This document shows, one piece after another, positions 1 to 6,550 of a stretch of DNA of 8,420 bases; position 1 is the first letter of the stretch, and every line of letters starts with the position of its first letter. The notes under the pieces were generated by a model that was not told the DNA's origin, made no database searches, and saw nothing but the letters and a program-made list of their open reading frames with translations. The stretch comes from an uncultured Prevotella sp. (GTDB lineage: Bacteria > Bacteroidota > Bacteroidia > Bacteroidales > Bacteroidaceae): NCBI GenBank assembly GCA_937880835.1, contig CALGRN010000333.1, positions 1-8,420 of the forward strand, in the 5' to 3' direction. Made by a program: the position numbers and the translations under genes.

Positions 1-47
1 ATCGCAGAAGTCTTTTAACAGGGTTTTTCTGTCTAACGTCTGCCTGT

Positions 48-2741
48 CTATTGTTTTCTTCCGCTTTGCGAAACGAGTTCTTTTATATTATCTGAGAATG
101 TCTTGTCAGACATCAAATCTTCAATGCTTATGTGCATTCTGTACCGCCAATAATGTTTCGGATTCGACGGTATGTTTATTCTCTCGGCATCTTTATTATC
201 GTTTCTTATATTCTCGTCAATAGCAAGCCAGTCCTGAACAGATAGGATACAAAGCATGGACGGACTGCACAAATGGCGATTTATTATATCTTTGGCAAGC
301 CATCCGGGTAGTGGATGAGGAGCAGCATCGTTACGATAAAGCATCGTATTGTAATAATTCTGAGTGCGTTCCCAATCTTCATCCCACCACTGTCTTAGTG
401 TTGGCGTATCATGACTTGATATTGTACATACGGAGCGATAAGGATTTTTTTCCAGATATCCGAACCTTACGTTAGGGTCTTTCGGCATCGATTGAAGTTC
501 AAGACTCAGCATATGAAGTTCATTCATTACCCATGCCACACAGTCGGGCACCATTCCTAAGTCTTCAGCACATACCATCATCCTTGTAGCTTCCACCAAT
601 TTCGGAAGTTTCTTCATCGCCTCCTGATACCAGAACTGATTGTTTCTGCGATAGAAATAATCATTATACAGTTTGTTGAAAACGAATTTATCGCAGTCAT
701 AGAGTGTCTGATATATAAAGTCATACTGTACCGATATACGAGGATGAAACTTATTTTTATCACGGTTGTCTCGTACAAAAAGCACATCGCTTATCAACGA
801 ATACAACCCGTCTCTTATCCAAATATCATCGTCAGATGTTTTTCCTTCAAATGCATTCTCTATCTTTTTCTGCGTATCGTATTCGGGTTTCATATCCCAA
901 ATGTCATCATGAGAATGGTTAAGGTATTTCTTTTTCACGTCCTGCGTATGTTCACGGAATATTCTTTCAAGCATCCAGTCTGCAATAAACGGTCGTGTAA
1001 AAAGATCTTCTTGAAAATGAAGCCCGTATCCCTCTATCTCTTCGCGACTCATTCCGAGCGAAGGAGAGAATTGTCCTAACAGCCCATGAACGGCATTTGA
1101 CGGTATTTCCCATATACGGAAGAATCCGAGTACATGGTCAATACGGTATGCATCGAAGAACTTTGACATATTCTGAAAACGTCTTATCCACCAAATGCAA
1201 CCGTCTTTCAGCATCTCTTCCCAATTATAAGTAGGAAAACCCCAGTTCTGTCCATTTGTTGAGAAGTCATCGGGTGGCGCTCCTGCCTGTCCGTTCAAAT
1301 TGAAATACTTCGGTTCTTGCCATACATCACAACCATATCTGTTCACTCCGATAGGTATGTCACCTTTAAGTATCACGCCTTTATTACGTGCATAATCGTG
1401 CACAGCCTGCATTTGATAATTAAGCACAAACTGAACGAAATAATAGAATGCAGAATTTTCATAGGCTTTATTTCTTGTTGTGGACAGCATTTTGCGTTCG
1501 TTTTCGTCCCAAGTGTTATGATCTTTCCATTTACTGAAATCTGCCGTTCTGTTTTTATCACGCAAATAGCAATATCGTGCATAAGGAACAAGCCACTGTT
1601 GAGTATCTTCAAAGAATTTTTTAAATTCCCTGCTTGCCATAATCTTTTTGCCTTCTTGCTCAAAGATTATATGCAGATACGTTGTTTTTGCATCGTTGAC
1701 GCGTTCATAGTCTATTTGTTCCAAACCGTTAAGTTCACGGCGAAGCGTCTCGAATTTCTCTCTTGTTTCAGTGTCTTTTATTTGTGGCAATGAGGTAAAA
1801 TCTGCATATTGAGGATGTATTGCAAAAATACTTATACAGCTGTACGGATACGAATCCGTCCATGTATGTGTCGTTGTTGTATCGTTTATTGGAAGTATCT
1901 GCAAAACACTCTGCCCAGTTTGAGACACCCAGTCTATCATCTTCTTCAAATCTCCGAAGTCTCCTACACCGAAACTGCTTTGCGAACGAAGCGAGAAAAC
2001 GGGCACGAGAGTTCCCGCACACCTTGTTTCCTGTATCGGAAATTGTGCCTCGTTCAATTCATATACCAACACATCGCCGGCTATTGTATCAGGTAATTCT
2101 ATCGTACGGTTTTCGCAATGCTCCCAGATAAGCGTATTGTCTTTGCTCAATATGGCAAATTTAAATTCCGGTTTTCTTTCTTTCAGTTTGCTTATATCTA
2201 TGTCGGCAATCCACTCGTTGTTTACATGTTCATACATGGGAACGCTGTCATTGTTCTCCCATTTTCCGAAAACAGAATCGCGCCCTCTTACTATAAGCCT
2301 TTCATTATTCCTTAACTGCGGTGCGCGAACCTTTATTCGCAGTGTTATATCATAATTGTTTTTCGGACATTTACTATTCTCATGCCTGTTTATACATTCC
2401 GTCATTGCAGAGCTGTACAGATAAGAATTTTCCGGCATATCTATCCAATGGTCGAATATTTCATATCTTTCAGCTTTCTTGCTGTCCATCTCCAAACGAT
2501 GCTTTTCAAGCATCCATTCGTTGCGTTCTACAACATCGCCACGCAATACACTATAATAATATACTATCGTATCGCCGGGTTTGAAGTTGCTGTGAAGATT
2601 ATATTGCCATCGCTTACCGTCTGCGGTATGCATCCTGTATATTGAAGTCTTATTGCTTCCGTTATCGTTTTCGGTAATGATATTTAACACTAAGTCTTCA
2701 CCGAAGACGGTTTGATATTCTATACTGAAATTTAAATCCAT
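48..2741 (-). CDS. malQ: 4-alpha-glucanotransferase (amylomaltase, GH77) with two N-terminal CBM20-like modules
   Basis: This 897-residue protein should transfer alpha-1,4-glucan segments between maltodextrins in the cytoplasm, releasing glucose and making longer chains for phosphorylase. Residues about 1-110 and 131-228 look like two starch-binding CBM20 modules; the second has the clearer pattern (RGRDSVFGKW, then EFKFAI). The GH77 barrel runs from about 241 to 865. Its family landmarks are visible: GDIPIGV at 460-466, the nucleophile D535 in AYRIDHVLGF, the acid/base E726 in CAEDLG, and the transition-state Asp D778 in SSHDTPT. The length fits the long Bacteroidetes/plant DPE2-like form rather than the roughly 500-residue short MalQ. 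No signal peptide is seen. The start is ATG at 2741, preceded by an A-rich stretch without a Shine-Dalgarno. The PAP2 gene lies 106 bp upstream on the same strand, so co-transcription is possible but not shown. No frameshift or missing catalytic residue was seen. Confidence 0.96.
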   Translation of the reverse strand: MDLNFSIEYQTVFGEDLVLNIITENDNGSNKTSIYRMHTADGKRWQYNLHSNFKPGDTIVYYYSVLRGDVVERNEWMLEKHRLEMDSKKAERYEIFDHWIDMPENSYLYSSAMTECINRHENSKCPKNNYDITLRIKVRAPQLRNNERLIVRGRDSVFGKWENNDSVPMYEHVNNEWIADIDISKLKERKPEFKFAILSKDNTLIWEHCENRTIELPDTIAGDVLVYELNEAQFPIQETRCAGTLVPVFSLRSQSSFGVGDFGDLKKMIDWVSQTGQSVLQILPINDTTTTHTWTDSYPYSCISIFAIHPQYADFTSLPQIKDTETREKFETLRRELNGLEQIDYERVNDAKTTYLHIIFEQEGKKIMASREFKKFFEDTQQWLVPYARYCYLRDKNRTADFSKWKDHNTWDENERKMLSTTRNKAYENSAFYYFVQFVLNYQMQAVHDYARNKGVILKGDIPIGVNRYGCDVWQEPKYFNLNGQAGAPPDDFSTNGQNWGFPTYNWEEMLKDGCIWWIRRFQNMSKFFDAYRIDHVLGFFRIWEIPSNAVHGLLGQFSPSLGMSREEIEGYGLHFQEDLFTRPFIADWMLERIFREHTQDVKKKYLNHSHDDIWDMKPEYDTQKKIENAFEGKTSDDDIWIRDGLYSLISDVLFVRDNRDKNKFHPRISVQYDFIYQTLYDCDKFVFNKLYNDYFYRRNNQFWYQEAMKKLPKLVEATRMMVCAEDLGMVPDCVAWVMNELHMLSLELQSMPKDPNVRFGYLEKNPYRSVCTISSHDTPTLRQWWDEDWERTQNYYNTMLYRNDAAPHPLPGWLAKDIINRHLCSPSMLCILSVQDWLAIDENIRNDNKDAERINIPSNPKHYWRYRMHISIEDLMSDKTFSDNIKELVSQSGRKQ

Positions 2742-2813
2742 AAACTTTGGTTAGTTATTTTGCCGTAAAAATACAATAAATAAGCCAAGTCGTTTCAATA
2801 CGATTTATACAAA

Positions 2814-2846
2814 GGATGCAAATAAATGCGCAAACGATTGCATCTT
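2814..2846 (-). terminator. Possible hairpin terminator after the PAP2 gene
   Basis: Just past the TGA stop of the phosphatase gene (2850-2848), a 7-bp perfect inverted repeat (GATGCAA at 2815-2821 with TTGCATC at 2838-2844) can form a stem with a 16-nt loop. On the minus strand it is followed by the T-containing CTTTGTATAAA. There is no long T-run, so this is a weak intrinsic terminator at best. It would partly separate the phosphatase from malQ downstream. Confidence 0.3.
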
Positions 2847-2847
2847 G

Positions 2848-3411
2848 TCAGAGGTTTACTATCAACTGAACGCCTTCGGGCGAAATTCCTACGGTATATT
2901 TATCTTTGTCTCCTGTTATCAAATCACCTATCCAATAGCCGGCAAGAGTAGAAAACGTTCCTATTCCCGCACCCATTACGACGTCCCCCCAATTATGTCT
3001 GTTGCGCCTTACACGCTCTATTGCCGTGAAAGTTGCAACGGAATATCCTGCAATACTTATCCAACTGCTCAAATGTCCGTATTCCTTATGCAAAGCCGTT
3101 GCACCTGCAAAAGCCAGAGACGTGTGCCCTGACGGGAAAGAATGTTTGTCCGTTCCGTCGGGACGTTCTATTCTGACAGCTCGCTTCAAGCTATATGTAA
3201 CACCTGTGGTGAAGACAATTCCTATTGCATTATCAACCGCAATCCGTTTCCAAGAACTTTTACTTTCCACTCCTAATGCTTTCAATGCAAAGACAGAGGT
3301 ATAGGGAACATAACGCAGATAATCTTCAATTCCATTGCCATGATATTCTTTATTCTGTGCAAACGCTTGCAGAGAAAGAAACATAAATAATATTGAAAAC
3401 AAGTGTCGCAT
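2848..3411 (-). CDS. Secreted/periplasmic PAP2-family (acid phosphatase/lipid phosphatase) protein
   Basis: This 187-residue protein belongs to the PAP2 phosphatase superfamily, which removes phosphate from lipid pyrophosphates, phosphatidate-like lipids or small phosphoesters using a His nucleophile. The three family motifs are present: K76-x6-R83P84, P93SGH96, and R133-x5-H139-x3-D143 with catalytic H139. The usual Ser before the motif-3 Arg is Glu132. Residues 1-18 (MRHLFSILFMFLSLQAFA) form a typical signal peptide with a likely cut after Ala18. Hydrophobic stretches near 60-75, 97-107, 117-130 and 144-164 could be membrane helices. The frame stays open upstream to an ATG at 3531. I chose the ATG at 3411 because it begins the signal peptide and because the upstream ATG lies inside a candidate promoter. 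The substrate cannot be told from the sequence; undecaprenyl-pyrophosphate or lipid A phosphatase roles are possible but unsupported. Confidence 0.9.
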   Translation of the reverse strand: MRHLFSILFMFLSLQAFAQNKEYHGNGIEDYLRYVPYTSVFALKALGVESKSSWKRIAVDNAIGIVFTTGVTYSLKRAVRIERPDGTDKHSFPSGHTSLAFAGATALHKEYGHLSSWISIAGYSVATFTAIERVRRNRHNWGDVVMGAGIGTFSTLAGYWIGDLITGDKDKYTVGISPEGVQLIVNL

Positions 3412-3515
3412 ATTATGAATATGATAATCAGCAATAATGAAACGTAGTATTTGCTTTTTTATTTTATGTCCGGATGATAAAACTACACTATCATGTTTAT
3501 CGGATATCGTCTTTT

Positions 3516-3532
3516 CAAACATATCAAACATA
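3516..3532 (-). promoter_or_regulatory. Tandem -7-like boxes upstream of the PAP2 gene
   Basis: Read on the minus strand, two copies of TATGTTTG (3532-3525 and 3523-3516) fit the Bacteroidetes -7 consensus TAnnTTTG. They are 9 bp apart in a direct repeat of TATGTTTGA. The -33 element is poor: only TTTT at 3557-3554, 21 nt ahead of the outer box. Initiation here would give a leader of roughly 100 nt before the chosen ATG at 3411. Confidence 0.4.
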
Positions 3533-3624
3533 CGTGGAATTATGCATTATTTTAAAACAACGAATATGTAATGTTATCATGGTATATATTATCTCTTTTT
3601 ATGTTTGTATTATTGTATAAAAGC

Positions 3625-3705
3625 AAAAGTTATTGTGTCGCATTTCAAAACCTATCCTTTCAGGGTGCAAAACAATAACTTTTACACGCTGAAAGGATAG
3701 CTTTC
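3625..3705. repeat. Intergenic short-repeat cluster 1 (two interleaved inverted pairs)
   Basis: Four units of a short AT-rich repeat sit here. Element A is ACAATAACTTTT and element B is CTGAAAGGATAG. Reversed A occupies 3625-3636, reversed B 3652-3663, direct A 3672-3683 and direct B 3689-3700. Each pair is a perfect 12-bp inverted match, and the order A'-B'-A-B interleaves the two pairs. The same TGCAAAACAATAACTTTT word recurs in cluster 2 at 6217-6299. Such repeats look like dispersed intergenic elements of the host genome; function unknown. Confidence 0.8.
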
Positions 3706-3875
3706 GGAAGGCTTGTTTTAACAAACTTATATTCAATATTTTACATGTCATACATTCAAACGGATGAAATTTCTTGCATATATCCGTATTTGCCCGACAT
3801 CTTTTAAATGCTTTTTCATTGCAAGCTACATCTTTCTTATACTCAACGATGATGTTATGCTGATGATTTTCCGTG

Positions 3876-5708
3876 TCAATTGTCTTCATAAGTCAATCCG
3901 CCCTCCTTTATTATGTTTTTCAAAAGGAACGTGGCATTTTGGTTTCTTGCCACACCGGGCGTTATCTTATACGTATAGGTTATTTCGTTTAACAATTCTA
4001 TTTCAAAACAATAGTTGTGGAAAACATCGGGATATTCGTCGCTCATCTTTGAAAGTTCCAGATCGTGAGTGGCTATTATGCCGCTTGCAGGAAGAGTCTT
4101 GATTGTTTTAAGAAACAGTCTTGAACCGTTAAGTTTATCCAATGAGTTTGTGCCTTTAAGCACTTCATCGAGTATTATGAGTGTCTTGCGCTGCATCCGG
4201 CAGGTTTTTATCAGCTGTTTCAGTCTCAACAGTTCCGCATTGAAATAGGATATGCCACGCGTCAGGTCGTCTGTCGTACGCATGCAGCTGAACATAGAGA
4301 ACACGGAGATACGCAATTTGTCGGCAAACACGGGCATTCCGTTCATTGCAAGAATATAATTTACTCCCAAAGAACGCAAGAACGTGCTTTTACCTGCCAT
4401 GTTTGCACCGGTTATTATGTAATAGTTTCCGTCGTCGATACGAAAATCATTGCGTATAGCTTTATCGCCTATAAAAGGATGATAGAGTCCTTCTGCCTCA
4501 TACACCATATTCTCTTCCGACACTATTTCCGCATTCACGGCATTCGGTTCGTTATATCTGAAAGTGCCGAGAGACACAAGTGCATCAGCCTCGCTTACCG
4601 AATCTATCCACTGTTTTATGCGTCCCATATACTGATTTTGCCATTTCAAGAAACCGCGCACAAGGAAAAAGTCGCTCAGAAACATTATGTTGAACACCAC
4701 AAGTCCCAACACATTGCTTCGTCTGTCAAGCCCTTTGAGTGTCTTTTCAAGTTTATCGAACGAACAAACCGAGTCTTCCAGTTCGCTGACAATACTGCGG
4801 TTCACTTCCGATTTAAATTCGGCAGCAGACAGAAACTTTATTATCTTTATGTATGCTTTTATCTGAACATGCAGAACTGATACCGCTTTATTTATCATCC
4901 GCAGTGGTTTTGAACATAAAAGGAACACTGCAAAGAATTGAAGAACACCCCACCAAAGAGGTATGTTTGCACTCAACGAAGTGAAAATAGACAGCAAAAC
5001 CGAAGCGAAAAAACCGATAATGGACATCCATGCCAGAGCAAATGCCCAATAATGGTTTGCAAACGACGGTATCTTCATGTTTTTCACATCATTCAATGCC
5101 TTTATTATTGCAGTGGAATCTATTATGCCCGATTTGCTCAAACCTAATGAAACAAAGTGCGAACGCCACTGTTCCATATTCGCAAGTTCATTGATAGCAT
5201 CTCTGCGCAGGTTGATGTTATCTACATCTAACGTATCTTTATAGCGGTGTTCATATTTCATTATATCTGCAAGTCGGTCGCTTCCTCCTGTCGTTATCGT
5301 GCGGTTAATGCGGTTGTAGAGCGACTCGTGTCCGAAAATATCCATATCGAAAGTGAACGGATGATGAGCGTCTGAATAGCGTTCTCCGTTATCAAAGCAA
5401 CTGAAATCGCCGTTCATATATTTTATTTCCTTTTCATATACGGTCTTCAAACATTCAAGACTGTATATCCGTTCGCTGTTTCTTATGTCGTGACGTCGTA
5501 TCGCAATGTATGCGAACAGCATTCCTGCTGCCAAATATAGTGTCCATTCGGGATTGCTTATTAATGTATATAGAACTATAAAAGCAATCATTAGTGCAAA
5601 CGAGAATATCTCTCCCGCAATGAAATAGCGGTTGTATTGTTTCAGCCTTGATATTTCGTCAGACAAATTAAGTACGCGCGACTGATAATATTCTTTCAGT
5701 TCTTTCAT
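3876..5708 (-). CDS. Membrane-anchored MutS-family ATPase
   Basis: This 610-residue protein has a C-terminal MutS ABC-type ATPase: Walker A GANMAGKST at 434-442, the MutS signature region DDLTRGISYFNAE at 480-492, Walker B LIILDE at 510-515 with catalytic E515, and the H-loop H548 in ATHDLE. Upstream, about 120-420 resembles the MutS lever/core domain. The N-terminal mismatch-reading domain is absent. Instead there are two hydrophobic segments near 29-50 and 55-70 and two more near 221-244 and 249-266, so I predict four membrane helices with the ATPase in the cytoplasm. This is unlike MutS1 (about 850 residues) and MutS2 (no Smr or KOW domain seen). It probably does not do classical mismatch repair; its role is unknown. 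The start is ATG at 5708, with no Shine-Dalgarno and a candidate promoter at 5918-5888. Related proteins are usually annotated simply as MutS-related in Bacteroidetes. Confidence 0.92.
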   Translation of the reverse strand: MKELKEYYQSRVLNLSDEISRLKQYNRYFIAGEIFSFALMIAFIVLYTLISNPEWTLYLAAGMLFAYIAIRRHDIRNSERIYSLECLKTVYEKEIKYMNGDFSCFDNGERYSDAHHPFTFDMDIFGHESLYNRINRTITTGGSDRLADIMKYEHRYKDTLDVDNINLRRDAINELANMEQWRSHFVSLGLSKSGIIDSTAIIKALNDVKNMKIPSFANHYWAFALAWMSIIGFFASVLLSIFTSLSANIPLWWGVLQFFAVFLLCSKPLRMINKAVSVLHVQIKAYIKIIKFLSAAEFKSEVNRSIVSELEDSVCSFDKLEKTLKGLDRRSNVLGLVVFNIMFLSDFFLVRGFLKWQNQYMGRIKQWIDSVSEADALVSLGTFRYNEPNAVNAEIVSEENMVYEAEGLYHPFIGDKAIRNDFRIDDGNYYIITGANMAGKSTFLRSLGVNYILAMNGMPVFADKLRISVFSMFSCMRTTDDLTRGISYFNAELLRLKQLIKTCRMQRKTLIILDEVLKGTNSLDKLNGSRLFLKTIKTLPASGIIATHDLELSKMSDEYPDVFHNYCFEIELLNEITYTYKITPGVARNQNATFLLKNIIKEGGLTYEDN

Positions 5709-5887
5709 TCTGTTTAGGTCTCAAAAACAAGTTATTATATGAATATTTACGTTCTTTGTAATGCGGTGTGAATTATGTTTACAATACTTATATAAAAATC
5801 CTAACGTTCATTTCTATTTATATAGGTAAGGTTTTCCGTGCTATATTGAAATAACAACTCGCTTACACAACATTATTAACAAAGTTG

Positions 5888-5918
5888 CAAAGATAAGAGT
5901 TTAGTTTCAGATACACAA
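5888..5918 (-). promoter_or_regulatory. Candidate promoter of the MutS-like gene
   Basis: On the minus strand TTG at 5918-5916 is followed after 20 nt by TATCTTTG at 5895-5888, a perfect match to the Bacteroidetes -7 box TAnnTTTG at the usual spacing. Transcription would begin near 5881 and leave an AT-rich leader of about 170 nt before the ATG at 5708. Confidence 0.6.
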
Positions 5919-6216
5919 GCGTAAACAGCTCTTTATACGATATAATAAAATGCTTTATGATAAAATAAAGTAACCAGACATTGTAAAACAACAATATGAA
6001 ATGAAGATAAACAATAAAACAAATGATACTTTAAAATAATATAACGATACAAAATTATCATGCGTTCAACATCTCAACGGCTTACACATATTTGTTTATT
6101 GTATCGCTTTTTATTTATATACATCATAACATGAAACTGTTAATTACTATTATTTTCAGCTATTTTGAAACACAACAAATAAACATCTGTATATCAAAGA
6201 CTTACAAACCGTATCT

Positions 6217-6299
6217 CAAAAGTTATTGTTTTGCATCGCAAAAGGATAACTTTCATCGTGCAAAAGGATAACTTTCAGAATGCAAAACAATAACTTTTG
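6217..6299. repeat. Intergenic short-repeat cluster 2 (22-bp-period tandem array closed by a 20-bp inverted repeat)
   Basis: CAAAAGTTATTGTTTTGCAT at 6217-6236 is perfectly inverted at 6280-6299. Between the arms lie two exact 18-bp direct copies of GCAAAAGGATAACTTTCA (6238-6255 and 6260-6277). These two copies and the right arm (from 6282) start 22 bp apart, so three units run in tandem and one unit is inverted on the left. The units are variants of those in cluster 1 at 3625-3705. The whole cluster can fold into a long hairpin on either strand. It ends 77 bp before the -33 element of the LRR-gene promoter. Confidence 0.85.
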
Positions 6300-6376
6300 G
6301 AAAACACTTATAATATTGTGAGTTATAAAAACATACATTATCATGGCATAAAATATTGTTTTTTTCTTACAAAAGT

Positions 6377-6408
6377 TTTGGAACATAATACCTTTTTAAT
6401 TATATTTG
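6377..6408 (+). promoter_or_regulatory. Promoter of the leader ORF and LRR gene
   Basis: TTTG at 6377-6380, a 20-nt spacer and TATATTTG at 6401-6408 match both halves of the Bacteroidetes housekeeping promoter exactly. Initiation is expected near 6413-6416. The LRR gene would then have a 5' leader of about 135 nt. Confidence 0.7.
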
Positions 6409-6413
6409 CACCC

Positions 6414-6465
6414 GCTTTCAATGAGAAGGAAATGCTGTTACTCATATTACGGTCAATCATTGAGC
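6414..6465 (+). promoter_or_regulatory. Possible 5'-leader stem enclosing the leader-ORF start codon
   Basis: GCT (6414-6416) plus CAATGA (6419-6424) can pair with TCATTGAGC (6457-6465), leaving a 2-nt bulge and a 32-nt loop. The ATG of the 30-codon leader ORF (6421-6423) lies within the paired CAATGA. The stem would sit at the very 5' end of the transcript. It is short, so the fold is only a suggestion. Confidence 0.35.
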
Positions 6466-6513
6466 AGCAAAAGAAACACAGGGAATTTAAAAGAGGGAAT
6501 ACATAAACATTAA
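6421..6513 (+). CDS. Putative 30-residue leader peptide ahead of the LRR gene
   Basis: An ATG 13 nt past the -7 box opens a 30-codon frame ending in TAA at 6511-6513, 37 nt before the LRR gene start. The peptide begins MRRKCCYSYYGQSLSS and is basic, with two Cys and three Tyr near its start and Lys/His at its end. With initiation near 6415 the message would be nearly leaderless for this ORF. A second frame over the same DNA (ATG at 6432) encodes a 24-residue peptide beginning MLLLILRSIIEQQKK, so the coding frame is uncertain. No transcription-attenuator hairpin is visible between it and the LRR gene. It could be a regulatory leader, a small protein, or chance. Confidence 0.35.
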   Translation: MRRKCCYSYYGQSLSSKRNTGNLKEGIHKH

Positions 6514-6550
6514 AATACGCATTATTAACTTATTATTCAAATCTATCATT

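Larger units (their letters stand above)
3412..3875. other. 464-bp intergenic region between the MutS-like and PAP2 genes
   Basis: This AT-rich gap holds a candidate minus-strand promoter near the PAP2 gene (two TATGTTTG boxes at 3532-3516) and a cluster of short inverted repeats at 3625-3705. An open frame of 96 codons exists on the minus strand (3889-3599). Its last third is simply translated repeat sequence, so I do not call it a gene. I see nothing else that is convincing. Confidence 0.7.
5709..6550. other. 842-bp divergent intergenic region
   Basis: This very AT-rich stretch lies between the minus-strand MutS-like gene and the plus-strand LRR gene. From left to right it holds a candidate minus-strand promoter (5888-5918), a featureless AT-rich stretch with only weak inverted matches (for example CGATACAA at 6045-6052 against TTGTATCG at 6099-6106), repeat cluster 2 (6217-6299), the LRR-gene promoter (6377-6408), and a leader region with a 30-codon ORF (6421-6513). 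I see no long coding region and no tRNA. Confidence 0.8.

Noticed and set aside
1317..1793. 158-codon plus-strand frame inside malQ
   Set aside because: It is antisense to conserved GH77 coding sequence, rich in Cys/Phe/Ile as expected for a shadow frame, and has no motif.
2742..2813. Possible malQ promoter (TATTTTTA at 2772-2765 on the minus strand)
   Set aside because: It misses the conserved final G of the -7 box and the nearest TTG is 22 nt away, so it is too weak to call.
3599..3889. 96-codon open frame on the minus strand overlapping the end of the MutS-like gene
   Set aside because: Its last third is translated intergenic repeat (KVIVLH-type text from 3625-3705), it has no recognisable domain or signal, and it overlaps the MutS-like gene end. 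It is most likely fortuitous.
6045..6106. 8-bp inverted match CGATACAA/TTGTATCG with a 46-nt spacer
   Set aside because: The match is short in very AT-rich DNA, does not extend on either side, and is expected by chance.
6217..6299. CRISPR array
   Set aside because: The repeated units are 18 bp with 4-bp gaps and no variable spacers, and no cas genes are present.
6297..6506. 69-codon plus-strand frame upstream of the LRR gene
   Set aside because: It starts in the repeat cluster and spans the promoter at 6377-6408, so it would not be transcribed from its own start. Only its last 24 codons (ATG at 6432) overlap the leader and remain an alternative reading.
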